This document shows positions 1 to 5,861 of a stretch of 12,717 nucleotides of DNA, one piece after another (positions within the stretch are counted from its first letter, which is position 1; each line of letters begins with the position of its first letter). Both the position numbers and the translations under genes were made by a program. The stretch comes from Planctomycetaceae bacterium (lineage in GTDB: Bacteria; Planctomycetota; Planctomycetia; Pirellulales; UBA1268), in assembly GCA_009691925.1 (NCBI GenBank), contig SIAG01000070.1, forward strand, positions 1 to 12,717, in the 5' to 3' direction. The notes beneath the pieces are model-generated. The model made no database searches and was not told the DNA's origin. It was given only the letters and a program-made list of their open reading frames with translations.

Positions 1-48
1 GGTGCCGTCTCCGGGGATCGCTGCGATCGACAGGGTGCTGGAGGCCAT
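1..48 (-). CDS. Beta-decarboxylating dehydrogenase (isopropylmalate/isocitrate type), N-terminal 16 codons only
   Basis: Reading leftward from an ATG at 48-46, the frame gives MASSTLSIAAIPGDGT and runs off the window edge. The segment IAAIPGDGT matches the first beta strand and nucleotide-site loop that opens 3-isopropylmalate, isocitrate and tartrate dehydrogenases (family pattern IAVIPGDGIG). These enzymes oxidise and decarboxylate 2-hydroxy acids with NAD(P) in the cytosol. Sixteen residues cannot separate leucine biosynthesis (LeuB) from the TCA-cycle enzyme, so no symbol is given. The only Shine-Dalgarno-like sequence is a GGAG about 12 bases upstream. The gene lies downstream of, and on the same strand as, the small double-CXXC protein, with about 200 bases between them. 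Confidence 0.7.
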   Translation of the reverse strand, partial: MASSTLSIAAIPGDGT

Positions 49-251
49 GGAGGGGATCGACTCCGAAGTGGGGAAAGGGCGGGGGAAAAACGAAAACCTT
101 GGAACGAATCTGTGTTGACTGCAACGCTCGGCAGCGGCGGAGAATCCGCCCGGGCTTTCCGCCGGCTCTGGCGCGGGGCCTGCGGCCTGCGGAGTTGGCG
201 ACACCGACCCGGGGGCGGAGGTGAGGGGCGTCGCCGCGGGGGGGGGAAGGG

Positions 252-560
252 TTAGTTGTTGCTGAAGTCGAAATGCTTGCCCGTCTTGAATCCAAGAGGG
301 TTCTTCACGAACCGCTGCCGGCAGGCGTCGCAGAGATCGAAGCGCAACGACAGCGTGCCGTCGTCGAAAGGGAGATCGTCGTCCCCCATGCGCTCAAGGA
401 TCTCGTGCATCGCGTCGAGGTGATCGGCCTCATCGGTCAACCCCGTGGCCGAAGACGGGAGATCCTCGACCGCCGGAAATACCTCGATCTTCACGACGTG
501 CCGGACGTCGTTTTGGGAGTGGATGGGGCGTTTGCAGGCGTCGCAGGAGTAGTGGAGCAT
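252..560 (-). CDS. Small double-CXXC protein, probably zinc-binding, function unknown
   Basis: This 102-residue protein starts at ATG 560-558 and ends with TAA. It has two CDAC motifs, at residues 6-9 (YSCDACKRPI) and 77-80 (DLCDACRQRF), one near each end. They would make a four-cysteine zinc site like a split zinc ribbon or treble clef. The middle (about 39-66) is acidic and predicted helical, rich in Asp/Glu (EADHLDAMHEILERMGDDD), and the C-terminus is FKTGKHFDFSNN. There is no signal peptide or membrane segment, so it is probably cytosolic. The frame is open further upstream, but that extension covers the promoter region of the HNH gene, reads as low-complexity Arg/Ser and lacks a ribosome site, so the start before MLHYSC is preferred. 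It is divergent from the HNH endonuclease, 217 bases away. I do not recognise a named family; the gene looks real, but its role is open. Confidence 0.8.
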   Translation of the reverse strand: MLHYSCDACKRPIHSQNDVRHVVKIEVFPAVEDLPSSATGLTDEADHLDAMHEILERMGDDDLPFDDGTLSLRFDLCDACRQRFVKNPLGFKTGKHFDFSNN

Positions 561-707
561 CGTGCGTTCTCGGGGTGAGCAGTCTTCCGGTGGCGCCCGG
601 CGGCCCTGGGAGAGAGTCTGCCCGCAATCTCCCTCGAAGGCAAGGGACTTGCAGGCCACCGACGGCGGTTCCCCCGGGACCGGTGCGGCCCGCCGCTGGT
701 GGGCAAT

Positions 708-736
708 GCGACACTTTTTTTCCGGCCTGCTAGACT
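708..736 (+). promoter_or_regulatory. Candidate sigma-70-type promoter for the HNH gene
   Basis: GCGACA at 708-713 (matching the last four bases of TTGACA) and TAGACT at 731-736 (4 of 6 against TATAAT) are 17 bases apart. The spacer contains a T tract. Transcription would begin near 743, about 35 bases before the HNH start at 778. This supports starting the protein at 778 rather than in the longer upstream frame. Confidence 0.35.
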
Positions 737-777
737 TTGTTCGTCTCGCAATTTTCCCACGATCCGTCAGGATTCCG

Positions 778-1461
778 ATGTACGGGATGGCGAACACCGC
801 GCAGCCGGTCTCGGGCGCCTCCTTCGGGGCGTCCGCGCTGACTTCGTCGTCGCTGGCCTTGAGCGTCCTCGTGCTCAACCGTTCGTTCGTGGCCGTCCAT
901 GTCACAAACGTCCGCCGGGCGATCACGCTCCTCTTCCGGCAACTCGCCGAGGTGGTCCATGTCGAGGAGGGGCGGTTTGCGGCCCATTCACTCGAGTCGT
1001 GGCGGGAGCTGTCGCAGCTCCGCTCGGCTTTCAAGAGAGCGGACGAGGATTGGGTGCGGGGGGTCGGTTTCGACCTCCAAGCGCCGCGGGTGATCCGCCT
1101 CACCGATTGTGACCGCGGTCCGCGCCAGGGCTTGCGGTTCAACCGCCGCAACGTCTTCGCCCGCGATGGCAACCAGTGCCAGTACTGTGGCCGGGGCTTT
1201 CCTACCAGCGAGCTGTCGCTCGATCATGTCGTCCCGCGGAGCCGTGGCGGGATCACCAGCTGGGAGAACATCGTCTGCGCGTGCGTGGCCTGCAATGTGC
1301 GGAAGGGGGGACGAACGCCCCACGAGGCGCGGATGCAACTGATCCGCCAGCCGGTGAAGCCGCGCCGCAGCCCTCTCCTCTCGATCAAGCTCGGCAACCC
1401 GAAGTACGAGAGTTGGCGGAGCTTCGTCGACAGTGCTTACTGGACGGTCGACCTGCGGTGA
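778..1461 (+). CDS. HNH endonuclease family protein
   Basis: This 227-residue protein starts at ATG 778, with CAGGA at 768-772 five bases upstream as ribosome site. The N-terminal half (about 29-110) begins LSVLVLNRSFVAVHVTNVRR, a domain regularly found before this type of HNH module. The C-terminal half is the HNH fold: CQYC at 134-137, LDH with Asp149-His150, the PRSRGG turn at 153-158, WENIV with Asn164, and CACVACN with Cys169 and Cys172. The Cys pairs would hold structural zinc, and His150 with the Asn residues would bind the catalytic metal. Such proteins are expected to cut DNA, but the target is unknown and many copies are found outside restriction systems. No methylase or specificity subunit is nearby, so restriction is not supported. 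The frame is open from 562 upstream, but those codons are Arg/Gly-rich and span the promoter. Confidence 0.93.
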   Translation: MYGMANTAQPVSGASFGASALTSSSLALSVLVLNRSFVAVHVTNVRRAITLLFRQLAEVVHVEEGRFAAHSLESWRELSQLRSAFKRADEDWVRGVGFDLQAPRVIRLTDCDRGPRQGLRFNRRNVFARDGNQCQYCGRGFPTSELSLDHVVPRSRGGITSWENIVCACVACNVRKGGRTPHEARMQLIRQPVKPRRSPLLSIKLGNPKYESWRSFVDSAYWTVDLR

Positions 1462-1532
1462 GGCGCGGGTGCTCGCTGGCTGTGGCGAGGCTCCCGGGCC
1501 CCGCGTTGGCCCCGCCGATGCCTAACGGCCTG

Positions 1533-1562
1533 CGGGGCGGTGCGGCGTCAGCCGCCGCCCCG
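1533..1562. terminator. Strong GC hairpin between convergent genes (possible bidirectional terminator)
   Basis: CGGGGCGG at 1533-1540 plus CGGC at 1543-1546 pair with GCCGCCGCCCCG at 1551-1562. This makes a 12-bp stem with a two-base bulge (TG) and the four-base loop GTCA. It lies between the stop of the HNH gene and the stop of the ferredoxin gene, where termination is needed on both strands. No T tract follows on either side, so intrinsic termination is not assured. Confidence 0.45.
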
Positions 1563-1568
1563 CCCCCC

Positions 1569-1616
1569 TGCGGACCGGATGGTCCGCACGAACCCCCGCG
1601 GACCGGATGGTCCGCA
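1569..1616. repeat. Tandem pair of identical hairpins, 28-base period
   Basis: The 18-base inverted repeat GCGGACCGGATGGTCCGC occurs at 1570-1587 and again, identically, at 1598-1615. Each copy has a 7-bp perfect stem (GCGGACC/GGTCCGC) with a GGAT loop; in the first copy a flanking T-A pair extends the stem to 8 bp. Each copy is preceded by a run of at least five C. The second copy ends two bases before the ferredoxin stop codon. It may act as a 3'-end stabiliser or terminator, or be a REP-like dispersed element. Confidence 0.75.
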
Positions 1617-1617
1617 C

Positions 1618-1890
1618 TTAGCACAGCGGATCTTTCTTTTCCGTGATCACCGGGCACTGCGATGCCATCTCGGCATTCAGTTCCTTGAAATCCTTCCAGT
1701 CGGCCGGGAGGTTGTCTTCGTGGAAAATCGCCTCGACCGGGCACTCGGGCACGCAAGCCTCGCAGTCGATGCACTCGTCGGGGTGGATGTAGATCATTTT
1801 GTCCCCCTCGTAGAAGCACTCGACGGGGCACACCACGACGCAGTCGGTGTACTTGCAGGCGAAACAGGGCTCGGCGACGACGTGGGTCAT
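1618..1890 (-). CDS. fdxA: Seven-iron ferredoxin ([3Fe-4S][4Fe-4S]), FdxA type
   Basis: This 90-residue electron carrier is cytosolic. The cysteines are at 9, 12, 17, 21 and 25 and at 40, 43, 46 and 50 (CFACKYTDCVVVCPVEC, then CIDCEACVPEC). By position this equals Azotobacter ferredoxin I, where the equivalents of Cys9, 17 and 50 hold the [3Fe-4S] cluster and Cys21, 40, 43 and 46 the [4Fe-4S] cluster. The KYTDC and YEGDKMIYIHPDECIDC segments and the trailing helix with ITEKKD are all typical of the family. The protein stops at KKDPLC, about 15 residues short of the longer homologues, and ends in an extra cysteine. It has its own promoter at 1948-1976 and a GGAGA ribosome site that lies inside a perfect palindrome. 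It is convergent with the HNH gene and divergent from the sigma factor. Its redox partner cannot be told from context. Confidence 0.95.
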   Translation of the reverse strand: MTHVVAEPCFACKYTDCVVVCPVECFYEGDKMIYIHPDECIDCEACVPECPVEAIFHEDNLPADWKDFKELNAEMASQCPVITEKKDPLC

Positions 1891-1898
1891 GATGGAGT

Positions 1899-1913
1899 CA
1901 TCTCCAGGAGATG
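1899..1913. promoter_or_regulatory. Perfect 7+1+7 palindrome over the ferredoxin ribosome site
   Basis: CATCTCC-A-GGAGATG at 1899-1913 is perfectly self-complementary around one central base. On the transcribed strand its right half supplies the GGAGA that serves as Shine-Dalgarno for fdxA, 10 bases before the ATG. It lies in the predicted 5' leader, downstream of the promoter, so it could be a protein-binding operator. As RNA it could only hairpin by opening a few central pairs. Confidence 0.4.
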
Positions 1914-1947
1914 GAAGTGCGGTGGGAAGGCGGGGCGACTGCGCGGA

Positions 1948-1976
1948 ATGGTAGGTCGAACCACAAACCCTGTCAA
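1948..1976 (-). promoter_or_regulatory. Sigma-70-type promoter for fdxA
   Basis: On the minus strand a perfect TTGACA (complement of 1971-1976) is followed after exactly 17 bases by TACCAT (complement of 1948-1953; 4 of 6 against TATAAT). Transcription would start near 1941, giving a leader of about 50 bases before the ATG at 1890. Confidence 0.6.
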
Positions 1977-2028
1977 CGAAACGAATCGGCTTTTCCTGGT
2001 CTGTTCCGTGAGTCGTGACGGACTGCGA

Positions 2029-2057
2029 TTGGAGGGAGGAAACGGTTGCCGTATGAT
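2029..2057 (+). promoter_or_regulatory. Sigma-70-type promoter for the ECF-like sigma factor gene
   Basis: TTGGAG at 2029-2034 (4 of 6 against TTGACA) and TATGAT at 2052-2057 (5 of 6) are 17 bases apart. Transcription would start near 2064, about 42 bases before the GTG start. The alternative TTG start at 2046 would fall inside this promoter, which argues against it. Confidence 0.55.
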
Positions 2058-2105
2058 CGGAAGAGGGGTCGGGCCGGGGCAGGCAGGCCGCCTGGAGGCG
2101 TCACC

Positions 2106-2765
2106 GTGAGCGGACCGGGTGCCAACCGAGCGACCAGCGGGCCGGGGAGCCCCGACGATGCTGCGCTTGTGGAGGACTGCCTGCGGGGGGCTCCGCACGC
2201 CTGGGATCGCTTCGTCGAGCGGTTCGCGGGGCTTTTTCATCATGTCGTCGACCGCACCTGCAGCCAGCGCCGACTGGCACTCTCCGCGGCCGACCGGGAC
2301 GACGTGATCGCCGAGATCCTCGTCGAGGTCCTGAAAGAGAACGCGGCGGTGCTCCGCGGTTTCGCCGGCCGTTCGAGCCTCGCCACCTACCTTGCCGTCA
2401 TCGCCCGTCGGACGGCAGTGCGGATGCTCTCCCATGCCGATGCCAACGTCGTCCGGGTCGAGCTCCCGAAAACCGGCGAGCCGGCCGCCGACCGGCATGC
2501 CGAGCATCGCCGCGCCGATCGTGAGGAGATCGAGGGCCTGATGGGGTGCCTGGAGGCCGACGAGGCGCGGCTCATCCGCCTCCACCATCTCGAGGCCCGC
2601 AGCTACGGTGAAATCAGCCGGTTGACGGGGCTCCCGCTGGGATCGATCGGGCCAGCACTGTCGCGGGCCCGTCAGAAGATGCGCGAAGCGGGGCATCCGC
2701 TCCCCCCCGGGCAGCCCGCGGCCCCATCCTCGGCCACAGCGCTCGGCCCTCGGGCGGCCGGCTGA
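2106..2765 (+). CDS. ECF-like RNA polymerase sigma-70 family factor
   Basis: This 219-residue protein has the two-domain layout of extracytoplasmic-function sigma factors, which redirect RNA polymerase to a small regulon. Region 2 covers about 34-105: AWDRFVERFAGLFHHVV, then the acidic DRDDVIAEILVEVL core-binding helix, then RSSLATYLAVIARRTAV for -10 recognition. Region 4 covers about 145-195: LEADEARLIRLHHLEARSY followed by the helix-turn-helix GEISRLTGLPLGSIGPALSRAR that reads the -35 element. A Pro/Ala-rich tail follows. GTG 2106 is chosen because GGAGG at 2094-2098 stands seven bases upstream and the promoter ends at 2057; a TTG 60 bases earlier overlaps that promoter. No anti-sigma gene is adjacent: the next gene is convergent after 12 bases and the ferredoxin is divergent. 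How it is controlled is therefore not visible here. Confidence 0.9.
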   Translation: MSGPGANRATSGPGSPDDAALVEDCLRGAPHAWDRFVERFAGLFHHVVDRTCSQRRLALSAADRDDVIAEILVEVLKENAAVLRGFAGRSSLATYLAVIARRTAVRMLSHADANVVRVELPKTGEPAADRHAEHRRADREEIEGLMGCLEADEARLIRLHHLEARSYGEISRLTGLPLGSIGPALSRARQKMREAGHPLPPGQPAAPSSATALGPRAAG

Positions 2766-2777
2766 ACCGTTCGGCCA

Positions 2778-3797
2778 TCAGCCGGCATAGGGCCGGGGGG
2801 GCGAAGAGAGGCCCGCCGGCGGAGAGGGCGCTGGCGACTGGAGAGGCGCTGGCGCGACTGGCGGCGGCGGCGCGACTGCACCGCCGGCCGGACCACTGAT
2901 CACCACCGCCGGGTCGGCCAGATCAATCGGCTGGAAGCCCTCGTAGGAGGGCATCTGCCAGAGCTGCCCCGGATCGGCGGGGGCCATGTTGGTGGTGATC
3001 GACGTCAGTTCGAGTTGAAACTCCACACCCGACGCCGGCCAGGAGACCTCGACGAGCCGGGGGAGCGCGGCGCCGCTGGGGGGATCAACGCGGTGCCTCG
3101 AGGTCCGCACGCTCGCCAGCCGTTCGCCGGTCGGCGTGAAGAGGTGCTGCTCGAGCACGAGCCCCGTGGTGCCGTCGAGGATTGTCGACTTCCGCATCGC
3201 CCCGTCCGGCCCCGCCATCGTGGTGCGGATTTCGATTCGGCCGTCGGTCAGGGGCACGGGACCTTCGTGCTGGTCCTCGGGCCGGAAGGTGACCAGACCG
3301 AGCAGTTCGGGCATCCAGTCGGCGCGGAGCGGGATCAGCTTGCGGGCGGCCGATTTGGCGTAGTCGTCATGGCGGCAGTAGAGCGTTACGGGCGGTTCGT
3401 GGCGGCGGATCCACAGCCAGAACAGCTCGTCATTGCTGCCGATGTCGAGCTCCCCGCCGGTGATCGCCGTCTGGGCACGGAGGCGGAAGCGCCGCGGCGG
3501 CTCGCAGGCCACCTGCGCCGAGAGCCGCGGGACGCCGGGGACCGAGAGGACCGCCTGGGGGGCCATCAGGCTGCGGACGCGGCGCGTGTTGTCGTGGACC
3601 GTGCCGATCACTTGCTCGAGGGTCGGCTGCTCCGGCAGGGCCCGCGGCAGCGGCATGACCCCGACCTGATACCCGCGGAGGGCGTTGGGACAGGTCGCGC
3701 CGGTGGAGGCGAGCGCGACGACGACGAGGGCCAACAAACAGCCCCGCGATCCGGCCCGCCGCGGCGTCGTGGTCGATCGTCGACGGTGGGGGCTCAT
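2778..3797 (-). CDS. Exported envelope protein with Pro-rich tail, LolA/LppX-like fold suspected
   Basis: The 339-residue product has an N-terminal signal: basic residues 4-19, then the hydrophobic run GCLLALVVVALASTG at about 19-33. Cys36 follows in STGATCPNA. The Thr at position -1 does not fit a lipobox, so a lipid anchor is doubtful and ordinary cleavage or an uncleaved anchor is possible. Residues about 56-290 read like the beta-rich LolA/LppX superfamily (a helix EQVIGTVHDNTRRVRSL, then strands such as RFRLRAQTAITGGELDIGSNDELFWLW and RIEIRTTMA). This is inference from pattern, not a firm match. The last 40 residues are a Pro/Ala-rich low-complexity tail. Its ATG overlaps the stop of the upstream gene (ATGA at 3797-3794), so the two are translationally coupled. 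It is convergent with the sigma factor gene, 12 bases apart. Confidence 0.82.
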   Translation of the reverse strand: MSPHRRRSTTTPRRAGSRGCLLALVVVALASTGATCPNALRGYQVGVMPLPRALPEQPTLEQVIGTVHDNTRRVRSLMAPQAVLSVPGVPRLSAQVACEPPRRFRLRAQTAITGGELDIGSNDELFWLWIRRHEPPVTLYCRHDDYAKSAARKLIPLRADWMPELLGLVTFRPEDQHEGPVPLTDGRIEIRTTMAGPDGAMRKSTILDGTTGLVLEQHLFTPTGERLASVRTSRHRVDPPSGAALPRLVEVSWPASGVEFQLELTSITTNMAPADPGQLWQMPSYEGFQPIDLADPAVVISGPAGGAVAPPPPVAPAPLQSPAPSPPAGLSSPPRPYAG

Positions 3798-4309
3798 GCG
3801 GCGTCTCCCGACCAGAGGAGCGCCGCGAGCCTGGCTTCGACGGCGGCGGCGGTGGCAGGCTCAGGCGGGGCGACCTGCACGATGTATTCGCAGTCGCGCT
3901 TCCGGCACGCCAGCCGGAGCGGCTCGGCCCCGATCGGCGGAGGCCCTTCGGAGGTGGCGGAAGCGTGGGTGGGCTGGTCGACGAAACGGAGCACGCGGCG
4001 ACGGACGAGCTGGAGGGCGAGGAGATACCGCAGCGGGGCCTCGGGCTGATGCCCCTGGAGTTGCTCGATGATGTCGAGAAGGACGTCGTTCGGCGCGAGC
4101 ACAGCGCCGGTCGCGTCGGGTTTGGGGTAGGTCGATCGCCACCGCGCCACCGACTTCTCCGCTGCGCCGGTCCATGCCGTCGCCAGGGTGTCGGTGCGCA
4201 CGAGTCCCTCGGGGGAGCGCACGAGGGTTGAGATGATGGCATCCCCCGGCTGGAAGGGCTGGCCGGTGCGGCTGCACTGCGCCTGCGGGCGGTGGATTTT
4301 CGGTTCCAT
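3794..4309 (-). CDS. Conserved-looking protein of unknown function, first gene of a two-gene operon
   Basis: This 171-residue protein lacks a signal peptide and is probably cytosolic. It opens with CSRTGQPFQPGDAIISTLV (residues 12-30), a Cys-x4-G-x-PFxPG pattern that could be a small metal or nucleic-acid-binding knuckle. Further cysteines lie at 135 and 140 (CRKRDC), so a three- or four-ligand metal site is conceivable. Trp46 and Trp57 flank a short helix, and 75-110 (NDVLLDIIEQLQ...LLALQLVRRRVLRF) looks helical. I do not recognise a named family. Its stop overlaps the start of the exported protein by four bases, which points to a shared job. The start ATG 4309-4307 lacks a good Shine-Dalgarno but sits about 50 bases below a very good promoter (4366-4394). 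Confidence 0.85.
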   Translation of the reverse strand: MEPKIHRPQAQCSRTGQPFQPGDAIISTLVRSPEGLVRTDTLATAWTGAAEKSVARWRSTYPKPDATGAVLAPNDVLLDIIEQLQGHQPEAPLRYLLALQLVRRRVLRFVDQPTHASATSEGPPPIGAEPLRLACRKRDCEYIVQVAPPEPATAAAVEARLAALLWSGDAA

Positions 4310-4365
4310 CGGAGACCGGGGGCGGGGGGTGGCAAGAGGATGCCGGGCTGTCGGGCGGACGCCGA

Positions 4366-4394
4366 CTTATAGGGACCGCCGCCGCCGGGGACAA
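4366..4394 (-). promoter_or_regulatory. Sigma-70-type promoter for the 4309-2778 operon
   Basis: On the minus strand, TTGTCC (complement of 4389-4394; 4 of 6) and TATAAG (complement of 4366-4371; 5 of 6) are 17 bases apart. Transcription would start near 4359, about 50 bases before the first ATG. The remainder of the 199-base gap 4310-4508 is C-rich and shows nothing else. Confidence 0.6.
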
Positions 4395-4508
4395 CCGCAG
4401 CCCGACTGCGGCACGGCACGCGCCACCCCCCGCCCCCGCCGCTAGCCCAGGCCACCCCCCCTGCCCCTCCATCGTCGGCGGCACCCGCGCGCGGCTCCGC
4501 GAACGTCG

Positions 4509-5435
4509 TCAGGGCCTGTCAACGAGCCGCGCGGCCACGTCGACGATCCCCCCCTCGTCGTGGCTCGAGACGACGAGATCGGCGGCGGCCTGGACTTCCG
4601 GCCTGGCGTTGCCCATCGCGATCCCCAGGCCCGCGGCCCGGATCATCGGCAGGTCGTTGACGTCGTCGCCGACGGCGCAGATCTGGGAGGCGGGGATGCC
4701 GGCCGCCGCGGCGATCGCCGCCACCCCACTCCACTTCGTGACCGCCGCCGGGGCGATCTCACACATCCAGTCGCGGTACCGCGGACTGCGGATGACATGG
4801 AGCGAAAGCAGCCCCGGGCAGGCCGCGCCGAGCTCAGCCTCGAGGTCGAGCATCGTGTCGCGATCCCCCATCGTGAACGCGGCGAACACCCCCGCTGGCG
4901 GCCGCTGGTGGAGAGCGGGATCGATGCGGGCGAGATGACGATTGCGGGCGAGATATTCGGCGACGCCCCGTGGTGGCTCCGCCCCCTCCCCGCCGGGGAG
5001 GCGCCGGCAGTGGAAGTCGAAGCCCTCGGCGTAGCTGTCGGTGTAGAGGATCGGCTCGAGCCCGCGGGCCTCGATCCCGGCGAGCACCGCGGCCAACGCC
5101 CCCGGATCGAACGTCGCCCGGAAGAGCGTGGCGTGATCGCCCGTCCGCTTCACCAGCGCCCCCGACGCGGTCACCAGCGCCCCCTCGACTCCCAGCCGGG
5201 CCGCCACCGGGAGAGCGTCGCGGTAGCGCCGACCGGTGGCCAGGAGCACGGCGATGCCGGCTGCACGGACGCGGGCGACGGCCGCGACCGTGGCATCCTC
5301 GATCTCGTGGCGGCTGTTGCTCACCGTCCCGTCGATGTCGAGGACGAGGAGCCGGATCGGCCCGGCGGCCTCCGCGCCCCGATCAGGGGTATCATCGGGG
5401 GCAGGCTCGTCCGCGGGTGTTGCCGGGGCGTGCAT
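4509..5435 (-). CDS. Cof-type HAD-superfamily phosphatase (class IIB)
   Basis: This 308-residue cytosolic hydrolase has all four HAD motifs: DIDGT with nucleophile Asp33 and acid/base Asp35; LLATGR with Thr67; Lys234 in AVTKWSG; and GDDVNDLPMI with Asp257, Asp258 and Asp261 for magnesium. The long insert between motifs II and III (about 85-225) is the type IIB cap that selects the substrate. The tail GLGIAMGNARPEVQAAADLV is diagnostic of the Cof/YidA group, which removes phosphate from sugar phosphates, flavin precursors or nucleotides. The actual substrate cannot be read from sequence. ATG 5435 is chosen because AAGGA stands eight bases upstream. An in-frame GTG at 5456 would add seven codons that include that ribosome site. 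The first 26 residues are a Pro/Asp-rich extension ahead of the usual family start. It is divergent from the Rieske gene, with only 32 bases between. Confidence 0.93.
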   Translation of the reverse strand: MHAPATPADEPAPDDTPDRGAEAAGPIRLLVLDIDGTVSNSRHEIEDATVAAVARVRAAGIAVLLATGRRYRDALPVAARLGVEGALVTASGALVKRTGDHATLFRATFDPGALAAVLAGIEARGLEPILYTDSYAEGFDFHCRRLPGGEGAEPPRGVAEYLARNRHLARIDPALHQRPPAGVFAAFTMGDRDTMLDLEAELGAACPGLLSLHVIRSPRYRDWMCEIAPAAVTKWSGVAAIAAAAGIPASQICAVGDDVNDLPMIRAAGLGIAMGNARPEVQAAADLVVSSHDEGGIVDVAARLVDRP

Positions 5436-5467
5436 CACGGTGTTCCTTCCTGTCACAAGGTCGAAGC

Positions 5468-5809
5468 ATGTCCGAAGTTCCGTTTACGCCCGTCGCCAGG
5501 GTCGGCGACATCCCTGCCGGTGAAGGGCGCACCTACGAGGTCGGTGGACGCCTCGTGGCGGTGTTTCACGATGGTACGTCCTACCAGGCGATCGACGATC
5601 TCTGTCCCCACATGGGGGCCTCGCTCGGCAGCGGGCCACTCCGCGACGGGGAGGTCACCTGCCCCTGGCACGCCTGGCGATTCCGGTTGCGCGATGGTGC
5701 GTGGTGCGACAATCCGCGGCTCAAGGTCGACGTTTTCGAGGTCCGCGTTGTCGGCGACGCGATCGAGGTTCGGGTCACTCCGCCGCGGCCGCTGACCACG
5801 TCGCGCTGA
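5468..5809 (+). CDS. Rieske-type [2Fe-2S] ferredoxin (NirD/bifunctional-ferredoxin-like)
   Basis: This 113-residue protein is a single Rieske domain. Its cluster ligands are Cys46 and His48 in LCPHMGASLGSG and Cys65 and His68 in CPWHAWRF. The cysteines are thought to bind one iron and the histidines the other. There is no transmembrane helix or Tat signal, unlike the bc-complex Rieske protein. It is therefore a soluble electron carrier such as those feeding dioxygenases, or the small subunit of assimilatory nitrite reductase. No oxygenase or reductase gene is next to it, so the partner is unknown. ATG 5468 has AAGG at 5457-5460, seven bases upstream. Longer in-frame starts overlap the divergent phosphatase gene and are rejected. 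Confidence 0.93.
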   Translation: MSEVPFTPVARVGDIPAGEGRTYEVGGRLVAVFHDGTSYQAIDDLCPHMGASLGSGPLRDGEVTCPWHAWRFRLRDGAWCDNPRLKVDVFEVRVVGDAIEVRVTPPRPLTTSR

Positions 5810-5861
5810 TCGGACGGTCGCGAGGGCTTGTCCACAGGAGCGGGGTCGCCCAGTCGATCCT

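Noticed and set aside
562..777. N-terminal extension of the HNH protein by 72 codons
   Set aside because: It covers the candidate promoter and ribosome site, reads as unconserved-looking Arg/Gly sequence, and the family start corresponds to the region after 778.
562..1461. Restriction-modification system around the HNH gene
   Set aside because: No methyltransferase, specificity subunit or helicase is adjacent. The neighbours are a ferredoxin and a small zinc-binding-type protein.
1569..1616. Short CRISPR remnant
   Set aside because: There are only two units, with a spacing of about 10 bases that is itself C-rich and similar. A hairpin duplication explains it better.
3015..4049. Plus-strand frame of 344 codons
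   Set aside because: It is antisense to the coupled operon, low-complexity and Arg-rich, with no ribosome site or family feature.
4560..5795. Plus-strand frame of 411 codons across the phosphatase gene
   Set aside because: It is antisense to the HAD phosphatase, whose four motifs are intact, and then overlaps the Rieske gene in another frame. The translation is Arg/Gly/Asp-rich with no domain.
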